Position numbers and translations under genes: made by a program. From assembly GCF_013112225.1 (NCBI RefSeq), contig NZ_JABFHI010000001.1, positions 310,001 through 374,000 of the forward strand: a stretch of 64,000 bases of DNA, read 5' to 3'. Below, one piece after another: positions 50,027-60,037 of this stretch. Source of the DNA: Vreelandella azerica. Its GTDB lineage: Bacteria > Pseudomonadota > Gammaproteobacteria > Pseudomonadales > Halomonadaceae. The notes under the pieces were generated by a model. The model was not told the DNA's origin. It was given only the letters and a program-made list of their open reading frames with translations, and searched no databases. Within the stretch, counting starts at the first letter, position 1. Every line of letters starts with the position of its first letter.

Positions 50027-52032
50027 ATGTCCCGGAAGAGTAATCAAGCATTTCAACACGGGCCACAGGCTGCACAGGCTCGCTGCTGGCGCGTCTGTGC
50101 GCTACTCAGGCCGGTTACCGAGTATCCGGGTGGCCGCAACGCTTGGCCGGACGCAGCACAGTGGCTGCATTCGGCCTGGGAGGTCAACGACCGTGACACC
50201 CTGATGACGGCGCTACTGTGGCTGAGTGCCCAGGGTGAGCGTCAGCGCTGGGACGTTGAAGCGCGCTTGCTGAAAACCCTGGATGACGCCGAGCATAACG
50301 CCTGGCTGGATGAACATCAGGAAGCGCCGCACGCCCGCCTTCTATCTACGTTTATTGCCCAGCAAGAGCCGCTTGACTGGGCCGCCTGGGATTGGCTGCG
50401 CATGGCTGAGCTGGCCTGGGCGGGTGCGTGTTGTGGCTATCTTACCCAGCAGGATGCCGACCATTTTGCGGCCCATGCAGTAGATCTCTTGAGCCAGCGC
50501 TATAAGGATTGGACGGAGTTGGTTGACGCTTTTGCGCGTGGCTTGAGCCTGTTCGAAGGCGAAGATCGCCGCAGCGTTGGCTGTTCGGCTAATGAACAGC
50601 AGTTGTTGACGTCTGCCCACAGCCCTTGGGCCGAGCCACTGCAGAGCCTTTTGGACAGCGAGGTACGCGATGCCTCTCGCAAGGCAATACGGCGTTGGCG
50701 CGAGAGCCCTTACCATTGGTTGCTGGCCCTGGCCGGCGTGCGTGAGCCTGAACTGATGCTGCGCCAGGGTGGGGTTGCTCTGGTGCTGCCGGAGGCCAGG
50801 CGCATGGAAGTGGCACATTTTCTGCAGGACACCTTGGGGCTGCATGCGGATGAAGGGGCAGCAGCGCTGGCGCGTTACTGGTTGCCCGCTCAGGCGCACC
50901 ATCTTAACCAGCTGGCGGCGGATGCCGCTCATGGTATCTGGCCACCGCTTAACAGTATATTTGGTGAACCTGACCCTCAATGGCAGGAGCAGCGTGGTGC
51001 GCTGAAAGCGATCAGTCGCCATTCGGCGACGATTCATATGGCCGAAAAGTTCGCCTTTTATCTGCATATGGCGCTGGATAGCCAGCTGTTTGATCAGGCC
51101 GAACTGCTGGATTATGTTGATGCGCTGAAAAGCAGCCTGTGCCGTTTTTATCCTGATGCACATACCTTGCTCAAGGCTTGGCTGGCTTGGGAGCAGTGCC
51201 TGCCGGAAGCTGACAGCCAGTCGCTGGTGCATGAAATTGCCTGGCATCTTGATGACCCTGGTAGCCTGTTCAACTGGCTCGACTGGCAGCCCGGTGCCTG
51301 GCGTGAACCCGGTGTGCGGCCAGCCTTGAGCCACTTTACCGCCATGGCACTTGCCGGGCCGCTGAATAGCGCTGCCTGGGGAGAGCCCTATCCGGAAAGT
51401 GAGCGTGAACAGCACGAGATTCTGGCCTGGGTCGATAGTCATTATCAGTTAGAGAACGCTGATGAGTTCAAGGAATTTATCCGCTTCATGCTGGAGTCCG
51501 GTGATCGTCAGGATTATCAGATCAACTATGCGCCCTATACGCTGAACCCTCAGCGTCTGGATGCCGAGATTGCCATTCTGGAATCAGGGCAGTGTGGCCC
51601 GGAAGAACATCAGCACCTGCTGCGCCTGCAACGCGTGCGCGACGACGAAGATGGCTGCAACCAGCTGGATATGACCGCCTGGGACATTGCCCAGGTGGTT
51701 GACCTGGCGATTGCCGGACGGCAACTGGGCTGGCTGACGCTGGCTCAGTTTAATCGCCTGCTGGATCAGGCTTATGCACTGGCAAGCAAGCATTACAGCA
51801 GCTGGCAGACATATGCCGAGGGGCTGTACGCCGGTTTTTCATTTTTTATGGGTGACACTCCTGAGCGCGACAGTTTCCTGGCCGGTCTACGCCAGGCTCT
51901 GACTGCTTGGCTATGTGCTGCCCCCTCTTGGCCGGCCCCTGGGCAAGCCTGGATTTTCCGGGCAATAAACCGCGCCATTTTGCGCCACTGCATATTGATA
52001 CCTTACCGGGTGATCAACGCACGCTTCATTAA
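50027..52032 (+). CDS. DUF1266-like protein with two related repeats, one apparent frameshift
   Basis: A large soluble protein (about 668 residues) rich in Trp, Leu and His. Two parts share a pattern: WDWLRMAELAWAGACCGYLT...YKDWTELVDAFARGLSLF (about residues 125-180) and AWDIAQVVDLAIAGRQLGWL...YSSWQTYAEGLYAGFSFF (about 550-610). That AWD...R...GW-x-T...SW-x-x-Y-x-x-G pattern is the DUF1266 signature, so the gene may carry two copies. Near 51922 a five-C run needs one more C, replacing a foreign end by PLLAGPWASLDFPGNKPRHF and stopping at 52030-52032. No enzyme motif is visible and the function is unknown. ATG 50027 is chosen over a TTG at 50021. Confidence 0.7.
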
Positions 52033-52157
52033 CAAGGGCTAATTAAAGGTCTGTTTCATTCGCCAATACGGGGTGTTTTCGCTTATAGTCCTGTTTATAC
52101 AAAATCAGGGATTTACAGCCAGTGTTAAAACACGGCTGGATGAGAGGAAAAAGTGGC

Positions 52158-52841
52158 ATGGTTGCGTTTATGAATTTTACCAATGGGGAAAGCCGTTCCT
52201 TAAATGGGATCTTGCCAGTTGCGGGCAACAAGGTCTTACAGAGTGTGTGTCTGGCGAGCACTATACTCGTTATTACTGGCTGCGCCAGTTCCACCAAGCA
52301 GGCCAATACTGCTGCACCGGACAACTACTTTGCCATGTCACTACCGGATATGCCGGGCGGCCATGATCTGATGATGTCGCCTGCGGATCATTCAACCACG
52401 TTACTGGATTATGGCTCTTCCTCTACATCTGCCGCAGTGCGTCAGGCCTTGTTGGCCCAGCATCAGCGTTGGGTAGGTACGCCTTACCGCTTGGGTGGAA
52501 CCAATGAGCGGGGCATCGACTGTTCGGCTCTCATCCAGAATGTGTATCGTGATACGTTCAATGTGCAATTGCCGCGTACGACTCGCCAACAGGTCAAGCA
52601 AGGGCGTCAGGTTGACCGTAGTGAACTACAGCCCGGAGACCTGGTGTTTTTCAACCCACCTGGGGTTGGTCGGCATGCCGGTATATACATTGGCAGCGGA
52701 CGCTTCATGCATGCTTCTTCATCGAAAGGGGTGATGATCTCGCGCCTGGATAACAGCTATTGGCAGCGTTATTACTGGCAGTCTCGACGCACCTTGGAAC
52801 CTACCCATCTGGCTGGGTTGGCTGATTCACTACAGCGTTAA
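52158..52841 (+). CDS. NlpC/P60 family lipoprotein (peptidoglycan endopeptidase)
   Basis: A lipoprotein of about 227 residues with a cell-wall cysteine peptidase domain. The lipobox is TILVITGC; the catalytic Cys is in GTNERGIDCSALIQNVY, the His in GRHAGIYIGSGRFMHASS, and the third polar residue lies in that same FMHASS segment. The organisation (WVGTPYRLGG before the Cys) matches Spr/MepS-type hydrolases that cut peptide cross-links in the periplasm. The ATG at 52158 with a GAGAGG site fits a normal signal peptide; a longer start would add polar residues. Confidence 0.87.
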   Translation: MVAFMNFTNGESRSLNGILPVAGNKVLQSVCLASTILVITGCASSTKQANTAAPDNYFAMSLPDMPGGHDLMMSPADHSTTLLDYGSSSTSAAVRQALLAQHQRWVGTPYRLGGTNERGIDCSALIQNVYRDTFNVQLPRTTRQQVKQGRQVDRSELQPGDLVFFNPPGVGRHAGIYIGSGRFMHASSSKGVMISRLDNSYWQRYYWQSRRTLEPTHLAGLADSLQR

Positions 52842-52858
52842 AGCTTTAAGGGGAGGGT

Positions 52859-54123
52859 ATGATTGAAGCCAGAACAGCCGCTTGGTGGCGGGCAACCGCT
52901 GCACTTTGCCTTGGCTCGTTTGTTGTCTTTATCAATCTATACGTTCCCCAGCCGCTACTTCCAGAATTACGTGAAGCCTACGGCATCTCAACCCTGGGTG
53001 TCAGCCTGGTGATGTCGATCGCCACCTTGTCACTGGCGCTATCGCTTCTGGTATTTGGCCCGTTATCGGATGCCATTGGCCGAGAGCGTATCATGCGCTA
53101 CACCCTGTTTATCGCAGGCCTGTGTTCTTTGCTGCTGGCCTTTGCCCCTAATATTGAAACCCTTCTGGCGCTGCGCTTTGTGCAGGGCTTTTTTCTTGGC
53201 GGCTTGCCCGCCGTCGCGATTGCCTGGATGGGTGATGAGTTTGACCGGCCGGCGCTACTCAGCGCCGTCGGACTATATATTGGCGCCAATTCGCTAGGGG
53301 GCATCAGCGGGCGTGTCATTGGGGGCAGTGTGGCCCAGTGGGGCGGTGCCAGTGCGGCATTTATGACGGTGGGGCTGATGACGCTTGTGGGCGGTATGCT
53401 GTTCTGGCGTCTGCTGCCTCGCAGTCGTGCTTTTCGCCCTCAGCCTTTCCATCTGCCCAAAGCACTGCAAGGGCTCTTGGATCACCTGCGTTCCCCTGTG
53501 CTGATTGCTGCCTATGCCTTGGGCGGTATTAACTTTCTGATTTTTATCAATCAGTACAGCTATGTAACCTTCCGTCTCTCTGAAGCGCCTTATCAACTGG
53601 CAGCCACCAGCCTGGGGCTGATTTTTCTGACTTACTTGGGGGCACTCTGGGGTCGGCGCTATCTGGGCGGTTGGCCAGCCGTTTTTCCCCTGCACGCTGC
53701 ATCGTCCTTGGCGTTGTGATTCTGATGACCGGCACCGCTGTGACCTTGTTTGAATCATTGGCGCTGATCATTGTGGGCTTGACGATCAATGCCTTTGGCT
53801 TTTTTCTTGCTCATTCGCTGGCATCGGGCTGGGTGGGGCGCTATGCCAAAGGCGCACGGGGCAGTGCGTCTGCGCTGTATCTGGTGTTTTATTATGTAGG
53901 TGCCAGCCTGGGTGGGTTCTGGCTGGAGCCCTTTTGGCGCTGGGCAGGCTGGCCGGGCGTTGCCATAGGCTCTTGGCTGCTGTTGACGATCACGCTGCTG
54001 ATCGCGATGCGCATGTGGCAAATGGAGCGCTCTCAGGGTAAGGCGCCAACAAAAAAGCGGCCTCTTAAGGCCGCTTTCTGTTCGCTTGGCAATGCATGCC
54101 AAGCGGTATTTCGACAACAGTAG
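52859..54123 (+). CDS. MFS transporter (YnfM-like), apparent frameshift
   Basis: A 12-helix major facilitator of up to 421 residues. MFS motif A is visible (LLVFGPLSDAIGRERIMRYT), and the second half has its counterpart. The frame breaks near 53640: five Gs need one more, giving LTYLGGTLGSALSGRLASRF and joining both halves. The end is uncertain. As written it reads through a terminator hairpin (KKRPLKAAF), but one more A in the 6-A run near 54051-54056 would stop it at a TAA inside the stem (APTKKAAS). YnfM-like exporters handle arabinose-like or drug substrates; the substrate here is unknown. It lies 17 bases after the NlpC/P60 gene. Confidence 0.82.
54054..54077. terminator. Intrinsic terminator between MFS gene and slyD
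   Basis: AAAGCGGCCT pairs with AGGCCGCTTT around CTTA, flanked by A and T runs, so it can act in both directions for these convergent genes. The MFS reading frame runs through it as written. Confidence 0.75.
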
Positions 54124-54125
54124 AA

Positions 54126-54608
54126 TCAGTGTTCTACGCCGCCTTCTCCATGTACATGGCCGTGCTCGACTTCTTCTTCACTGGCTTCACGAACGGTGGC
54201 AATTTCGACATCAAAGTTAAGATGCTGACCTGCCAGCGGGTGATTGCCATCAACAACGACAGTATCGCCTTCAACCTGCTTGACGGTAACCATCAGCGGG
54301 CCGCCTTGAGTCTGGGCCTGGAACTGCATGCCGGGTTCTACGCTTTCTACGCCCTGGAAGGCATCACGCGGCACTTCCTGCATCAGCTGTTCCTGAACTT
54401 CACCATAGCCTTCTTCAGGGGCTACCTTGACGACCAGTTTTTCACCTGCGCCACGACCTTCGAGTTCTTTTTCCAGGCCAGGGATGATGTTACCTGCGCC
54501 GTGCAGATAAGTCAGCGGTTCGCGGCCTTCGGAACTGTCAAGCACCTCACCTGCGTCGTTGGTCAGGGTATAGTGGAAAGCGACAACCGAGTTTTGCGCA
54601 ATTTGCAT
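54126..54608 (-). CDS. slyD: FKBP-type peptidyl-prolyl isomerase SlyD
   Basis: A 160-residue isomerase/chaperone. The FKBP half contains VVAFHYTLTNDAGEVLDSS, LTYLHGAGNIIPGLEKELEG and the IF chaperone insert (EEGYGEVQEQLMQEVPRDAF). The second part is VDGNHPLAGQHLNFDVEI, and the C-terminal tail is short and His-rich (EHGHVHGEGGVEH), as in metal-binding SlyD proteins. It catalyses proline isomerisation and may help nickel delivery. Single gene with a start at 54608. Confidence 0.92.
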   Translation of the reverse strand: MQIAQNSVVAFHYTLTNDAGEVLDSSEGREPLTYLHGAGNIIPGLEKELEGRGAGEKLVVKVAPEEGYGEVQEQLMQEVPRDAFQGVESVEPGMQFQAQTQGGPLMVTVKQVEGDTVVVDGNHPLAGQHLNFDVEIATVREASEEEVEHGHVHGEGGVEH

Positions 54609-54790
54609 TTAATAACCTTTCGGTGAGTGCATGTCCTTATATGGTAACGCGGTAAAGGGGGTTTGTCAGGGGGTAGAGGTGATTTTCGCTTGCCTTTTAA
54701 ACGTTGGCGGTATTGCGTGATGCTATGCGCAAGGCTACTCTAGCGGGATCAGTTTTAACTCTTTCCCCCTACTACCTTATGGAGCTTGTA

Positions 54791-55072
54791 ATGACGGTTT
54801 TTCTGATTTGGGTGATTGCATTCGTGTTGATTGGTTATTTCACCAATAAGCGTTGGGAAAACGGTTTCAGTGACAGCCTGGATAAAATGTTGCCTGAGGT
54901 GCTCAAGACCCACGGTGAAAACCGCCTTGTTTGGGTAGGCTCGCTGGCGGTGTTAGGGGCGACGACGTTGGTGCGTCCGGTTGATGTCCTGCTGGTAAGT
55001 ATCCTGATCGGTATTATTGCGCTGGTGGTTGCCAAACTGGCTGGCTGGGCTGCCGGAAAAGCGGCTCATTAA
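54791..55072 (+). CDS. Small membrane protein of unknown function
   Basis: A 93-residue protein from the ATG at 54791, with a TATGGAG site 6 bases upstream. The first helix is MTVFLIWVIAFVLIGYF, a polar loop of about 30 residues follows (NKRWENGFSDSLDKMLPEVL), and two more hydrophobic segments end the chain (VWVGSLAVLGATTLV and VLLVSILIGIIALVVAKLAG). I recognise no family. A terminator follows at 55125. Confidence 0.65.
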   Translation: MTVFLIWVIAFVLIGYFTNKRWENGFSDSLDKMLPEVLKTHGENRLVWVGSLAVLGATTLVRPVDVLLVSILIGIIALVVAKLAGWAAGKAAH

Positions 55073-55124
55073 GACGTCATAAGCATGTGTTGGCAGTATT
55101 GAGCAGTATTAAAAAACAGTATGA

Positions 55125-55156
55125 AAAAACCGGTATGGCTTGCCATACCGGTTTTT
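55125..55156. terminator. Perfect intrinsic terminator
   Basis: AAAAACCGGTATGGC pairs over 15 bases with GCCATACCGGTTTTT around a TT loop. It can act for both the small membrane gene and the convergent lipoprotein gene. Confidence 0.88.
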
Positions 55157-55203
55157 GCTTTTCAGCCACATAGCAGTGGTTGTTGAAGCCGTCGGTCTGA
55201 AGC

Positions 55204-55671
55204 CTAGTAGGGCGCGACACTAATATTGCGACCACTGCCAATCAGACGCACACGCTGGCCAGGTTCAAACTGACGATCAGCGCGCTGCACAACCACCAAG
55301 TCTTCACCTGAGTCAGTGCGAATTTCCATTTCCCAGGCGTTAATCCGGTTGGCAGCATCTTCAGCGGCGGTACCCGCAAGGGCACCACCGATGGCACCTA
55401 CTGCTGTAGCAATACGCTGGCCGCTGCCGCCGCCAACCTGGTTACCCAAAAGCCCGCCAATGACAGCGCCACCGCCACCGCCAAGCAGGTTGCCCGTGCG
55501 GCTGTCTGCCTGGATCTGCACCTGGCGAATCGCCACGACAGTACCGTATCTTACGCTTTGGGCCGTTTTGGCGTCCTGGCCGCGATAGACGTCACCTGAG
55601 TATTGAGAGGTGTTGGCACAGCCCGCCAAGGTCAACAGGCTGAGTGCTGCAATAGGAAGAATACGTTTCAT
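55204..55671 (-). CDS. Glycine-zipper outer membrane lipoprotein (SlyB/Pcp-like)
   Basis: A 155-residue lipoprotein. The signal and lipobox read LSLLTLAGC (Cys near residue 18). A glycine-zipper segment (GGGGGAVIGGLLGNQVGGGS, then ATAVGAIGGALAGTAAEDAA) spans about residues 62-110, and the C-terminal part is a small beta domain. The SlyB-like family is a peptidoglycan/outer-membrane stress lipoprotein. Regulation is not visible here. Confidence 0.85.
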   Translation of the reverse strand: MKRILPIAALSLLTLAGCANTSQYSGDVYRGQDAKTAQSVRYGTVVAIRQVQIQADSRTGNLLGGGGGAVIGGLLGNQVGGGSGQRIATAVGAIGGALAGTAAEDAANRINAWEMEIRTDSGEDLVVVQRADRQFEPGQRVRLIGSGRNISVAPY

Positions 55672-55905
55672 TAAAGCCTCCGATGGCTAATTCCGTTTAA
55701 TCGTTTATTAATGTCAACGAGACCGCCTGACATATGCCTATGACCACAATCCTGAGGATAGGTGCTACTTCAGACCGTGATTATAGAACGGTGTTCGAAA
55801 ATTTTCTCGGAAAATGATCTCCCGCTCTGGATTCAGAGTATTATCTCCAGTGTAATCGTTAATAGCGTTAGCACAACCATTCCAGGGTTTTGTGTTGCCA
55901 TTCGC

Positions 55906-56214
55906 TCAAAGCTGTCTGAACAGGGCAGCGACCAGGATACCGGCAGCAATGGCGGGAAGGGGCTTTTTAAGCACCAGTACCGTCACAGCCGTAGTCAGCA
56001 GGGCAAGGCGTGCGCCGTTATCGCCATTGACGGCCATAGGGGCGAGTATGGCCACAAGAACAGACCCAGACATGGCATGGATAAACTGTTTGACCCGATA
56101 GCCAATCGGGATGAACGACATTATATAGACACCGCCCCAGCGGGTTACCAAAGTAACGACGGCCATTATCAAAATGATCAGCAACGTGCCGATGCCAGTG
56201 GTTTCAACGAGCAT
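55906..56214 (-). CDS. azlD: AzlD-family branched-chain amino acid export subunit
   Basis: A 102-residue, highly hydrophobic protein with four predicted helices (IGTLLIILIMAVVTLVTRWG, FIHAMSGSVLVAILAPMAVN, LALLTTAVTVLVLKKPLPAI). AzlD-like proteins are the small partner of AzlC in azaleucine and branched-chain amino acid export. Its start overlaps the AzlC gene by 11 bases. Confidence 0.85.
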   Translation of the reverse strand: MLVETTGIGTLLIILIMAVVTLVTRWGGVYIMSFIPIGYRVKQFIHAMSGSVLVAILAPMAVNGDNGARLALLTTAVTVLVLKKPLPAIAAGILVAALFRQL

Positions 56215-56937
56215 GACCTTGATACCCCCATGCTAGCCCTGCAAGGCCGCCCGCGATGGCGCCTACTATAATGTGGCTGTTTTCAGGCAGAAAGCGATAC
56301 GCCAGGAGTGACGAAATGGCGGCAACTGACCAGATAAACAGCATACGCAGATTCTTTTCACCATTGACCACCATGGTCAGCAGAAAGCAGCCCATCACCA
56401 TATCCAGCCCAAAGCGTTTGGGGTCGCTGACAACATTGCCAAAATAGATCCCCAGCCAGGTGCCGATCACCCAGAAAAGCCACAGGGCAAGGCCACCCCC
56501 AACAGAATGCCAAAGCCAGGCTTCTCTCGGCTGAAGGCCTGCATTGACATGGCCCAGTTGGCATCCGATGCCACCAGCATGACGCCATAGCGTTTCCCTC
56601 TGGGGAGATGATGCAGCCATGGGTAAAGGGTTGCTCCCATCAGTAGGTGGCGGGCATTAATGGCAAACACGGTGATCACCAGCGTAAACAGCGGAATTTC
56701 AGCGGCCCACAGATCCAGTGCTGCAAACTGTGAGGTGCCTGCAAACACCAGAGTGCTCATGGCAATCGCCATATTGCCATCGACGCCTGCCTGAGCCGCA
56801 GCCAGCCCAAAGGCAGCACCAAAGGCGATCACAAAGAGGGACAGAGGAACCAGCTGTTTGAAGCCGTCCCAGACCAGTGCTCTGTCGAACTGATGCAGTA
56901 TGACGTCATCGCCTGAGGTGTCTTGCTGTTTGTGCAT
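56204..56937 (-). CDS. azlC: AzlC-family branched-chain amino acid exporter, one apparent frameshift
   Basis: The large subunit of an AzlCD exporter, about 244 residues with six or seven helices. LVPLSLFVIAFGAAFGLAAA, then STLVFAGTSQFAALDLWAAE and FAINARHLLMGATLYPWL, are the conserved core. The frame breaks near 56498, where the five-C run on the plus strand needs one more base, joining FGILLG to VGLALWLFWVIGTWLG. It overlaps azlD by 11 bases, so the two are translated together. Confidence 0.87.
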
Positions 56938-57117
56938 GGGGCAGCTGCTTTCGAAGAAGGTTAGAAAGAGAGTTTTTGCGGCTGGTGTTAGTGCATGTCA
57001 CTGTATTTTTATGCTAAAAAGCACTAAGCGCCACATATAACCAGTAATATAGTGCAATTGTATATGATTAGCCTGATTTTTCGACAACAAGACCTATAAA
57101 TAAAAGCTAAACAAAAA

Positions 57118-57139
57118 AGGAGGCTCCTGGGAGCCTCCT
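57118..57139 (-). terminator. Intrinsic terminator after aceA
   Basis: AGGAGGCTC pairs with GAGCCTCCT around CTGG. On the reverse strand it is followed by a run of Ts (six), 46 bases past the aceA stop. Confidence 0.85.
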
Positions 57140-57184
57140 CGACGTTCATGAATACCGTTGGCGCGATGAGCGCCGAATCAGCGA

Positions 57185-58782
57185 TTAGCCGAACTGGTTC
57201 ATGGTGTTATCTTTACCGCCTGCTTTCAGTGCTGCATCACCGTGGAAGAATTCCTTGTGATCATCGCCGATATTGGAGCCGGCCATATCCTGGTGACGAA
57301 CCGTGGCGATGCCCTGACGGATCTCCTGACGCTGAACGCCTGCCACGTAGGCCAGCATGCCTTCGTCGCCAAAGTAGCCCTTGGCCAGGTTGTCGGTAGA
57401 CAGCGCCGCCGTGTGGTAGGTCGGCAGGGTAATCAGGTGGTGGAAGATACCCGCTTCGCGAGCGCCATCACGCTGGAAGTTACGCGTCCACTCGTCGGCC
57501 AGCTGGCCAAGCTCAGTGTTGTCGTACTCTTCGCTCATCAGCTTGTCGCGCTCGTAGGCAGACACATCCTTGCCTTCTTCCTGCCAGGCATCAAACACCT
57601 GCTGGCGGAAGTTGAGCGTCCAGTTGAACGACGGAGAGTTGTTGTAGACCAGCTTGGCATCCGGGCAAACTTCACGAATGCGGTTAACCATGCCGGCGAT
57701 CTGGCCAACGTGAGGCTTCTCGGTCTCGATCCACAAAAGGTCGGCACCGTTTTGCAGGCTGGTGATGCAGTCGAGCACCACACGATCTTCGCCGGTGCCC
57801 GGCTTGAACTGGTAAAGGCCGGATGCCAGACGCTTGACCTTTTTCAGCTTGCCTTCTGACTTGATGACCACGTCGCCGTTGTTGATCTCTTCAGGAGAAT
57901 CAATGAAGTCACCGTCGAGGTAGCTGTTGTACTGGTCGCCCAGGTCACCTGGCTCATTGGTCACAGCAATCTTCTGGGTCAGGCCAGCGCCGAGAGAGTC
58001 AGTACGCGCGACGATAACGCCATCTTCAACGCCCAGCTCAAGGAAGGCGTAACGTACGGCATTGATCTTGGCGATGAAGTCCTCGTGAGGAACTGTGACC
58101 TTGCCGTCCTGGTGGCCGCACTGCTTCTCATCAGATACCTGGTTTTCAGCTGGATACAGCAGGCACCGGCTTCAATGAACTTCTTGGCCAGCAGGTAGGT
58201 GGCTTCAGCGTTACCGAAACCGGCATCAATATCGGCAATGATCGGCACAACATGGGTTTCGTGGCTATCGATCTGCTTGATCAGTTCACGCTGCTTGACC
58301 TCGTCACCGGCTTGCTGGGCTTCATCCAGCGCACGGAACAGGTGGTTAAGTTCCCAGGCATCCGCCTGTTTGAGGAAGGTGTAAAGCTCTTCGATCAGGT
58401 CAGCGACGGAGGTTTTCTCGTGCATGGACTGATCAGGCAGCGGGCCGAACTCAGAACGCAGAGCGGCAACCATCCAGCCAGAGAGGTAGAGGTAGCTGCG
58501 CTTGGTGGTGCCGAAGTGCTTCTTGATCGAGATCAGCTTTTGCTGACCGATAAAGCCATGCCAGCAGCCAAGTGACTGGGTGTACTTTGAGGTGTCAGCA
58601 TCGTAAGCCGCCATATCTTCACGCATGATCTTGGCAGTGTAACGAGCGATATCCAGGCCGGTATGAAAACGGTTCTGAACGCGCATGCGGGCGGCGTGTT
58701 CTGCCGTGATGTTGTCCCACTTGCTGCCTTGCTCATCACGCAGCTGCTTAAGTGCTTTGATTTCGTCGAGTAGACCGGTCAT
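57185..58782 (-). CDS. aceA: Isocitrate lyase, one apparent frameshift
   Basis: Isocitrate lyase cleaves isocitrate to succinate and glyoxylate, the first step of the glyoxylate bypass. Corrected length is 532 residues, the long form found in Pseudomonas. Landmarks are MTGLLDEIKALKQLRDEQGS, ADIDAGFGNAEATYLLAKKF, the catalytic EKQCGHQDGKVTVPHEDF, and TYHTAALSTDNLAKGYFGDE. The frame breaks near 58150: CAGCTGAAAAC needs one more base (probably CTGG) to read IQLENQVSDEKQCG. No malate synthase is in the window. Confidence 0.9.
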
Positions 58783-59089
58783 TTGCTATCCCTCAGTGTC
58801 ATGATTATCGTTCGCAGATACGTAATGGCTAATGCTGCACCTGCGAGATTGCGTCTAGCATCAGTGATTTGGTGGCCTGTGTCTTTTAGTCAAACGTCGC
58901 TTATTCAAAGGTCTTAATTTGCGTCGTTTGATCTAATGCCTTTCAGTGATGCGGCGTTGTAGACACTATCGCCCAATCAATGCACTGCAACAATTGCTCC
59001 TTGGGGGCAGACAGGGTTGTAGCTTGACTACACGGCTGTCATTAAAGGTGCTGCTATGTAGTGATATTTCCAGAGGGAGGCAAGAATAC
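58783..59089. other. Region upstream of aceA
   Basis: 307 bases with no gene. It must contain the aceA promoter. Inside it I see no repeat or RNA; the right edge is the MITE at 59090. Confidence 0.35.
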
Positions 59090-59358
59090 TAGGGCCTGTT
59101 GACGTTTCATCACGGCCGCGACAGAGGCTCTTTTGGTGCAGAACAAGGCGTGAGGAGCGTGGTTGGGTGGCTCCCAATCAGCGACAAACAACGCAGGGCT
59201 GTGCCAAAAGGGCCCTGTCCCTTCGGGTTGCACGCCAAAGAACGCCATGCGGCGTTGCGCCACTCGGTAAGGGCACCACCATTGCCGTCGTGTCGCGCCT
59301 TGCCTGACGCTCTTTGGCGCAGCAACGCGGTTCGCGATGAAACATCAACAGGCCCTAA
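59090..59358. mobile_element. MITE-like element with 22-bp inverted ends
   Basis: A 269-bp stretch has matching inverted ends: AGGGCCTGTTGACGTTTCATC at the left and GATGAAACATCAACAGGCCCT at the right, 20 of 21 or 22 positions paired. The flanks read TACTAGGG and CCCTAAATA, so TA or CTA may be the target. Ends of the GGGCCTGTTGA type are characteristic of the IS5 family (IS427-like group), so it is probably a non-autonomous derivative. No coding frame is convincing inside. It opens the accessory patch downstream of aceA's promoter. Confidence 0.75.
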
Positions 59359-59480
59359 ATAGCACTGTGTGTTTCGATGCAGATACGTTAGATAACCTTT
59401 AACCTGTTTATAGCATACTTGTGGGTCTAAGCTTCAAAGAGGGGCAGCCCTGCGAGGTTGAGCTGGTAGAGAAAACACGA

Positions 59481-59774
59481 TCACGGCGCAGGCCGGCTGT
59501 AACCGCCAGGGAAGAGGCTGAAGACCAGCATCCTCTTGCGGTAGCGTGCCCGAATTCCACGATTTCCCTTATCCCAGAGGGCTGCGCAAGAACCTGATGA
59601 TAAAGGAAGACGATAGCATTCAGTGCCTGGTTCTGGGTGGCGCAAACGATGGAAGCGAATGAAGTAGCGTAACCAATAACAGTAAGTTTTTTCGGTATGC
59701 GGGCTACAGCGCTTCACCCACATGGTAGCTTTGACACGGTCCATCAACTTTGGCGGCTTGGTCTGCGTATCCAT
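59481..59774 (-). pseudogene. intI: Integron integrase, N-terminal relic
   Basis: The reverse strand encodes PKLMDRVKATMWVKRCSPHT then EKTYCYWLRYFIRFHRLRHP, the N-terminal SAM-like domain of IntI tyrosine recombinases (Y-S-x-x-T-E-x-x-Y-x-x-W-I-R-x-F-I-x-F-H-x-x-R-H-P). After that the frame jumps, and the +1 frame reads TQNQALNAIVFLYHQVLAQP, the next conserved IntI block; about 35 residues between the two are missing. The catalytic domain with R-H-R-Y is absent. The gene is a remnant with a deletion and frame change. A near-perfect LexA box lies just upstream, as in functional intI promoters. Confidence 0.72.
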
Positions 59775-59789
59775 ACGATGGCTCTCTTT

Positions 59790-59805
59790 TTGTATATTTA
59801 TACAG
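59790..59805 (-). promoter_or_regulatory. LexA (SOS) box upstream of the intI relic
   Basis: Read on the reverse strand the site is CTGTATAAATATACAA, against the consensus CTG-TATATATATA-CAG. The CTG half is perfect, the TA-rich spacer is intact, and only the last base (A for G) and one spacer base differ. It ends 16 bases before the intI start codon, where LexA controls integron integrases. It supports identification of the relic. Confidence 0.65.
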
Positions 59806-60037
59806 TGTTATTGACTCCGGCAAAACGCGCAAGCGCGCGAATTCTGGATAGGTGGCCTAGCTATATTTAGGTGTTAGAAAAATCAATGGGTTGGAAGAAA
59901 TGGAGCGCGTCGGATAATATTATTGAACGCGCAAGATTGTTCACCCAATATCAGGATGTGCAGTCCAATCACTGTTAGCAGTTTCACTACTCCTCCCACA
60001 TCTTGCGAGATGAGTAAAAAAGGAATAATTTGTACTC

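Noticed and set aside
59110-59340. Open reading frames inside the MITE
   Set aside because: They run on both strands through its palindromic sequence and have low-complexity content, with no ribosome-binding site.
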